Positions 58,640 to 64,000 of a DNA stretch of 64,000 bases are shown here, piece after piece. The notes under the pieces were generated by a model. The model saw nothing but the letters and a program-made list of their open reading frames with translations. It did not search any database and was not told the DNA's origin. The first letter of the stretch is position 1, and each line of letters opens with the position of its first letter. This DNA comes from Diphasiastrum complanatum (taxonomy: Eukaryota > Streptophyta > Lycopodiopsida > Lycopodiales > Lycopodiaceae), in assembly GCA_029204225.1 (NCBI GenBank), contig CM055097.1, forward strand, positions 64,505,701 to 64,569,700, in the 5' to 3' direction. The translations under genes and the position numbers were made by a program.

Positions 58640-59152
58640 AATTTATTTATTTACACTGTCATACCCTCAACAGAAGGAAGATAATACTCATGCTTTTGTT
58701 TTGAGGGTTAAAGCATTCAGTGATGAGTTAGCATGTATTGATGAGAGCATTAAGGAGGTAGAACTTGTTCAAGTTATACTTAATGGCTCGTTGGAGGATC
58801 ATGCTAATCTTGTTCAAAGATTTGCTATTCAAAAAAAATTTCCAAGCATTGTGGATTTGCAAGAGATTTTGGTGAATGAGGAGTTTAGGCTTCAAGCAAG
58901 AGGTGGATCTACATCAATATCTCAATATGAAGAGGATTCTATGTTCATCAAAGGCAAGTGGTCAAAGGGTCAAGATAGAGGTGAGCCTTTCTCTTTGTTA
59001 GTAAGAAGAAAGATAGGTCAAAGTTAAAATGCTTCTATTATGAAATCAAAGGGCATTTTGCTAATGAATTTTTGAAGAAGCAAAGGGATGAAGGTAGCAA
59101 GCAAATCAACTTTGCTACTAATGAATTAGGATTTAGAACAACTCTATAGAAA
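58640..59152 (+). pseudogene. Copia gag fragment 5
   Basis: Reads FVLRVKAFSDELACIDESIK, VQVILNGSLEDHANLVQRFA and LQEILVNEEFRLQARG, the Gag core of plant copia elements, then a decayed zinc knuckle (CFYYEIKGHFANEF) after one frameshift near 59010. Confidence 0.75.
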
Positions 59153-59228
59153 TACACTAAGCATCCCAATAGTCTATAGAAATACACTAAGTGCCGCAAC
59201 AGTATGCAGAAATAAACTATGCTTTTAA

Positions 59229-59525
59229 CAGTGTCGGCTTTTTTGTATTTCCCCAAAAATGCTACAGTGTTGGCTTTTCCGCATTTCCCCAAAATGCGAC
59301 ACTTCAGCATAGTTCAACAGTTCAACTATCTTTCAACAGTGTTAGCTTTTCCGCATTTTCCTGAAATGCAACAATGTCGGCCTTTTCGCACTTTTGCGAA
59401 AAATGTGACACTTGGCTTCAGCTTCTTCCTTTCAACTATTTTGAAAAAGTTAAACTGTTTTAAAGACATTGTCGCCTATTTAAGGGCACCTTCGCATTTT
59501 TAAAGGCATTGTCAGCTTTTTTGCA
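59229..59525. repeat. Hairpin repeat family, second locus
   Basis: CAGTGT(C/T)(G/A)GCTTTT(T/C)CGCATTT and its partial complement AAATGCGACACT recur at 59229, 59265, 59336 and 59371 with units near 36 bp; further copies run to 59525. Each unit is close to self-complementary. Confidence 0.75.
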
Positions 59526-60137
59526 AAATCCCGAAGAGAGAAAAAAATCTCGACAGTCGTCTATTTTCAACGAGGAACGTTCCAAGCACTTCTCAGAATT
59601 TGAGAAGTGAGAGAAAGCCACTTCACGTAAAATGCGAACTAAGAGATTTGCAGCATCCTCATCCGCGTCAACATTCCCTGATTCGTTGATCATATATACC
59701 ATGTATAGTTGTCACAAAAGCCAAATACTTTCAAGTACAACGACTTACCTAATTAGGTGGTCATAAAATATTTACTGTAATTAATACATGGATGAATTCT
59801 ATAAATGGATCATCCAAGCACACTCTACGTGATGCTCCATCCATGAGACGAATGATTTTGAGCCTCTTAGTTATGCCGTCATTCTGGATGTAACTGTTAT
59901 TTTGTTGTTACCATGTCTTTAAACAAAATAAAAAATGGAGTCAAAGATTCATTTCGGCTGCTCAGAGGATAAAGCCTCTGACACTCTTCGAAATCTTGAC
60001 AATAAAAGGGCTTTTTGAACTTTCATAAATAATTTATACCTGCATTTAAAAAGTATAATTGTTAATAATCCAACAAAATCATAAAAGTCACTTTATTACA
60101 AAAAGTAACATGAAAACAGGTATTTAAATTATGACTA

Positions 60138-62013
60138 TTACCTTTGAAATTCTTTTCTTATTTCTATTAGAGAAAGTTGACCATTAACAACTCTAGAAAG
60201 AATGCATATTATTAGCTCTGAAGAGCTAATTCCTTGCATGTTCTTCCACTCTGATAATTCCATTTCTGTAGGGATTGGCTTCAGAGTTTGAGTGCTAACA
60301 ACTTTCTTCTTTGACTTTGAGGCACCTGAGCAGGTTTTATTTGAAAATTTTCCCATTTGTCAAAAAATTTATCAACAAGGGCCCACACCTAAAATTAAAA
60401 AAAAATTAAATTGTTTGATAAGGAATTTAGGGAGTATTAAAATTGAGTTCAAAATTTTAGTCCGATAAAAACAATTTAAAAGGATTATAACATATATTAT
60501 GACCAAAGCATTGCATGACGAGCATAGCAAGAAAAATTACCTGGCCACTACGAAAAACAAGTTGAAAAAAATTATCATATTTTGTAAGGCCCTACGTAGG
60601 ATTTTTCGAATCAAAAGACAAGCATGTCTCTTGAGCATAAAGTGTTTTCAACTCTAGTTGATTCACATCTCATGCTTTGGAGACTCTTGTGTATTCTTTG
60701 TGAAAGAACCGGATTCTTTGTATGACGGTCATCTTCATCCGATAATCTTGATCAATATTATGGTCCCAAAGCCAAAAATTTGGCTTCTTCCACTGTCAGG
60801 CCAGCAAATGCAATTGCACTCACAGTTCGAAAGGAAGGAATATGGGGATACTCTTGAGATAACTATTTTCGGGCTTGTAAATTGTGTATGCCCCAAAAAA
60901 CAAAAAAATGATATGAATCTAATAAAGAAAAATCAAATTTTGCAATGTCATTGCATTCGTTGGGATCAACCAAAACAACAAATGGGGTAACTATGGCTGT
61001 GTATGATCTTTAAATTTTATTTTTAGGTTATGTACATGTGTTTCATTTGGTTCTCTTACTTCCATTGGCCTATCTCCAGTTATTGGATCTACAGGTGGCC
61101 TATCACACTGATTTATATCTAAAATCAAAGTTGTTTTTTTAATTTTTTTTGTTTTATGAATTTCTTCCCTTAATTTAGCAAGCTCAGAGCTATCTTGAAA
61201 GGGGCAGATGGAGGCACCAGGTAAAGACATCAACGGTTCAGTCACGGCTTTCTTGCTTTCAGTTGATGGAATGGACTTGTGGCAATGTGTAGGCATGATC
61301 TTTGGGTGTGACTTGGGTCTACTGGAAGAGGACTCAGAAATATTATGTGATCTTTTTTTTTTGGGGGGGGATGAGGGACAGCTACAGTATCATCCTCACC
61401 GTTTTCAGAGACTGGCTTTGTGACCTGAGCAGTGGTAGAAGCAGGCTTGCGAGGTCCAATAGATACACCTTTTGGACTCCATAATAAGTAGACCGGATCT
61501 TTCCCCTCAACAATACTCTCAACACATGACAACTCAATTTACAAAAAGGTTTTTCACTTATAAGTTCATGGAATTTTATATTTAGATAACCACTATGCTA
61601 AGAATGGAACACTTGTAAACATACATGAATTAAGATAGGTTTTATAATTACACACCAAAGTAACTAGAGCTTTATCAAAATAAGTTTTGATGGCCTCGTC
61701 TTGGCAAAATCGAATCTTTATCAGAGTCTCGTTCAAAATGAAAATAGAATGAGACTTATCCGTCTCCTTTACAAGCACGTTCACAAAACCTTCTTCCTCA
61801 TCCTCATCTGGTTGATCAGCAAGCTATCTTTCTTGAATTTTGAACTGTGAGTCTCCCCCTGCCAGGCTTCTCAGGTAAATGAATAAAAAGCTCAGACAGC
61901 TTTGTGTTGTTGATCCCTCTGGTGAAGTATTACATGAATTTTTTGCTTATCCTTCAGTGGAATATCTTGAGGTTTACCCGAAATTTTAAAAGAAATCCTT
62001 GACAATTGAGAAT
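60138..62013 (-). pseudogene. Unresolved minus-strand gene of several exons
   Basis: From right to left the minus strand holds protein-like blocks: ISFKISGKPQDIPLKDKQKI (after a TCTCTGTAG acceptor at 62014), LSELFIHLPEKPGRGRLTVQ after a frameshift, DEDEEEGFVNVLVKETDKSH and FILNETLIKIRFCQDEAIKT, VEGKDPVYLLWSPKGVSIGP followed by a Pro/Lys stretch at a G8 run, and MELSEWKNMQGISSSELIIC then LSRVVNGQLSLIEIRKEFQR with a donor at 60138. A last block near 59900 reads GITKRLKIIRLMDGASRRVC. I do not recognise the family. Frameshifts suggest decay. A start exon may lie at 62692-62641, which would put the palindrome cluster in intron 1, but the phase does not fit. Confidence 0.4.
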
Positions 62014-62165
62014 CTACAGAGAAAAAGATTTTTTAGAAAAATTTCAAACTATTATAGTATTTTTTAGGAAAATACTATAAATTCAGCACATTTTCTTACT
62101 AAAACGTCTCAAAAGTTTCACTTTTCACAGACTGAGCCTTGTAAAATAGGAGAAATACGAGTAAC

Positions 62166-62530
62166 GACCTATGTTGAGCATGGGTTGTGTTCGGGTCTTG
62201 AGTAACAACCTATGATCAGCATAGGAAGTCGACGTGATGAATCTCTTCTTACCACCTATCGACCTATGCTGAGCATAGGTTGCGTCTCTGGTCCTCTTCT
62301 AACCTATGCTCAGCATAGGTCGTCACTCGCGTCCTCTAGTCCCACCTATGCTCAGCATAGGATGTCTTTGCATGTTGCTTGCGAAGACGTCCTATGCTCA
62401 GCTTAGCAAGCAACATGCGAAGACATCCTATGCTAAGCATAGGTGGGCTGTTACTCAAGACCCGAACACAACCCATGCTCAGCATAGGTTAGAGGAGAGG
62501 ACTCGTGTAGCCACCTATGCTGAGCATAGG
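62166..62530. repeat. Nine copies of a CCTATGCTNAGCATAGG palindrome in a fold-back
   Basis: Copies start near 62166, 62208, 62262, 62302, 62344, 62391, 62427, 62471 and 62512. The spacers are also inverted: GTTGTGTTCGGGTCTTGAGT at 62184 pairs with ACTCAAGACCCGAACACAAC at 62453, and TGTCTTTGCATGTTGCTTGC at 62363 pairs with a near-complement at 62406. Isolated relatives occur near 63120 and 63192. Confidence 0.9.
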
Positions 62531-62804
62531 TCACCCAAGTTTTAAGAAGGTGAACACCAGCTAAAACATGAATATTTAGTAATGCAATACTTTAGTACTC
62601 ATGCTAAACATAGAACAAAGTTAAAAAATGACAAGAATCTTACCGACAAGAAATGTGTGAACGAAAACGTATGCAAAATACTATAGAAACCCATGACTTT
62701 GTCGCAGCGAGAGCTCTGGCAGCATGTGTGCTTTTGAATTCACAAATGAGGTGAGTTATGCTTGGACTACGGTCCTTAAATATTTTGTCTTCCTAGACCC
62801 CCCG

Positions 62805-62976
62805 CCTCACGCCGACCTGGGGCATGCGACTCAACTCACCTCTTGCCAACCTCGAGCTTGCGTCAAGACAGAGTTGTCGTGACTCACCTCACCTCGCGCC
62901 GACCTCGAGCTTGCACCGAGACCGTCCAAACCTAAACCTAACCCTAAACCTACTCTTGGGTCAACCCTAACCCTAA
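62805..62976. repeat. Two-copy GC-rich unit and telomere-like words
   Basis: CTCACCTC....CC(G/A)ACCTCGAGCTTGC occurs twice (62836, 62885). It is followed by CCAAACCTAAACCTAACCCT at 62926 and AACCCTAACCCTAA at 62963, short degenerate runs of the plant telomere word. Confidence 0.6.
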
Positions 62977-64000
62977 GGATGTTGCCAAACAGTATTTAAG
63001 GCATGCTAGTTGCTGGAAATTTCATTTAACCAGTTACTTGCTAGGCTTGTTGCTTATTTGTATTTAGCTGTTTTTCATGTTTACGTCTATTGAGGTTCGC
63101 ATAGCTTTTTATTTGTTCTATGACCAACATAGGTTGCAATTAAGTTTGTGGAGCACATTTAGTTTCATGTGTCAACTATTTTAACGGGTCTATGCTTAGC
63201 ATAAGTATATAGTTAGAATTTTTTTTTTAAATTACGATGTGAAGTAGTTCTACCTCCTCTATTCCAGTAGTTGTAACTCAATACATTGCAACAAGTGGAT
63301 CATCTTCATCTGATATTGGGCCAATGAAAGTTTTTTTTATAAAGCCACTCCTGATTCTCAACATGTTTCCATAAATGATTCATCATCATTTACCCGTTCA
63401 TCTTCTAAAATTTCTCATGCAAGTACTTTTCAAGAAATGACACCTGTAACTCAACTTGTGTAAAATCTTTCGACCTCGTCCTCCTCTTCAATACAGGCTC
63501 TGCACAATTAGAACATTGTTTTTTTGAACAAGTTGAATTAGTGAGTGGTGAGTCAAAAGCTTCATTTCACTCAATTACTGATTCTAGTAAATCAACAGGT
63601 CCGCGACAAGCTTTTCTCATGTTTGTAGGAGACCTTCTCAAAGTGATATTCATCGTTTTAAATCTAAAAGGGCTATATTTATTGAAAATTTAAACCCTTT
63701 TGAGGGTCCAGAACATCCTGAGGTTGGAGCCAGAATTCCGAGTCATGAAATTCCAACACCTTCTCAACTATGAATTTTTTTACCATTAATTATTTAACAA
63801 GTATCTCAAAAGCTTTGGTTTGTTAAATTTTACTGACCAAAATCATCAAAACCTTTAAATAGCATCGTACCAAGGAATCGAATTCCTAAACTGGGTATAT
63901 GCCTGAGAACGGTACCACTCCCTTTGTTCTGTCAAGATCGGCTTCGAAATTTTTTTCACCGAAAACCAATTAATACTACTTGACCACGAATACAATGGTA
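62977..64000 (+). other. Possible decayed coding region, Ser-rich
   Basis: From about 63290 to 63770 three plus-strand frames in turn look protein-like (VSINDSSSFTRSSSKISHAS, ESKASFHSITDSSKSTGPRQ, NLNPFEGPEHPEVGARIPSH), separated by stops or shifts. No family is recognised. The rest of the interval shows nothing. Confidence 0.3.

Noticed and set aside
62166-62530. CRISPR-like array
   Set aside because: Repeats are palindromes of 17 bp with irregular, mutually inverted spacers, and the genome is eukaryotic; no cas-like genes are present.
62926-62976. Chromosome end
   Set aside because: The CCCTAAA-like words are few, degenerate and followed by ordinary sequence, so they are at most an interstitial trace.

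Overview
This is nuclear DNA of a land plant. It contains the cysteine-rich zinc-finger segment characteristic of extra-large G proteins, a PARP16-like gene split by introns of up to 5.4 kb, methionine-tRNA primer binding sites, and layer upon layer of Ty1/copia and Ty3/gypsy debris. The density of degenerate repeats and the absence of close seed-plant matches I can recall suggest a seed-free plant such as a lycophyte or fern, but the sequence alone does not settle this. No tRNA, rRNA or organelle block was seen.

Layout. 0-8.8 kb: microsatellite, small degenerate repeats, an XLG-type cysteine-rich gene on the minus strand (4.1-5.6 kb), a ~100-bp degenerate tandem repeat (7.4-8.06 kb) and a LINE endonuclease scrap. 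8.84-27.26 kb: a composite DNA transposon (element A) bounded by a 31-bp terminal inverted repeat (29/31 identical). Nested inside it are a complete gag-only copia retrotransposon (15.90-20.00 kb, two 344-bp LTRs, 5-bp target duplication) and a smaller relative, element B (20.14-24.94 kb, 18-bp exact inverted repeat). 27.7-37.7 kb: broken copia and Ty3 elements in both orientations. 40.4-48.5 kb: a four-exon PARP16-like gene. 51.5-59.2 kb: more nested Ty3/copia fragments and hairpin-type repeats. 60.1-62.7 kb: a poorly resolved minus-strand gene, followed by a 365-bp cluster of nine short palindromes in a larger fold-back.

The most interesting content is the A/B family. Both elements carry (i) a highly diverged histone H3 fold, (ii) a Ulp1/C48-type cysteine protease gene with matching intron positions, (iii) a three-exon gene of unknown function convergent to the protease gene, conserved in exon structure between A and B, and (iv) a minus-strand gene divergent from the protease gene across a promoter-like region with CACGTG boxes. 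B has the H3 fold directly upstream of the protease, so the two may be one protein. All copies here carry inactivating changes, several of which look like C-to-T deamination. I know of no described plant transposon that pairs a histone H3 fold with a Ulp1 protease; that is a statement about my knowledge, not a search result.

Order of events inferred: element A inserted; the gag-only copia then broke A's protease gene, and B landed in A's convergent intergenic region between the protease gene and the three-exon gene; order of the last two is not determined. The two genes most likely to serve the host are the PARP16-like ADP-ribosyltransferase and, less surely, the short XLG-like gene.
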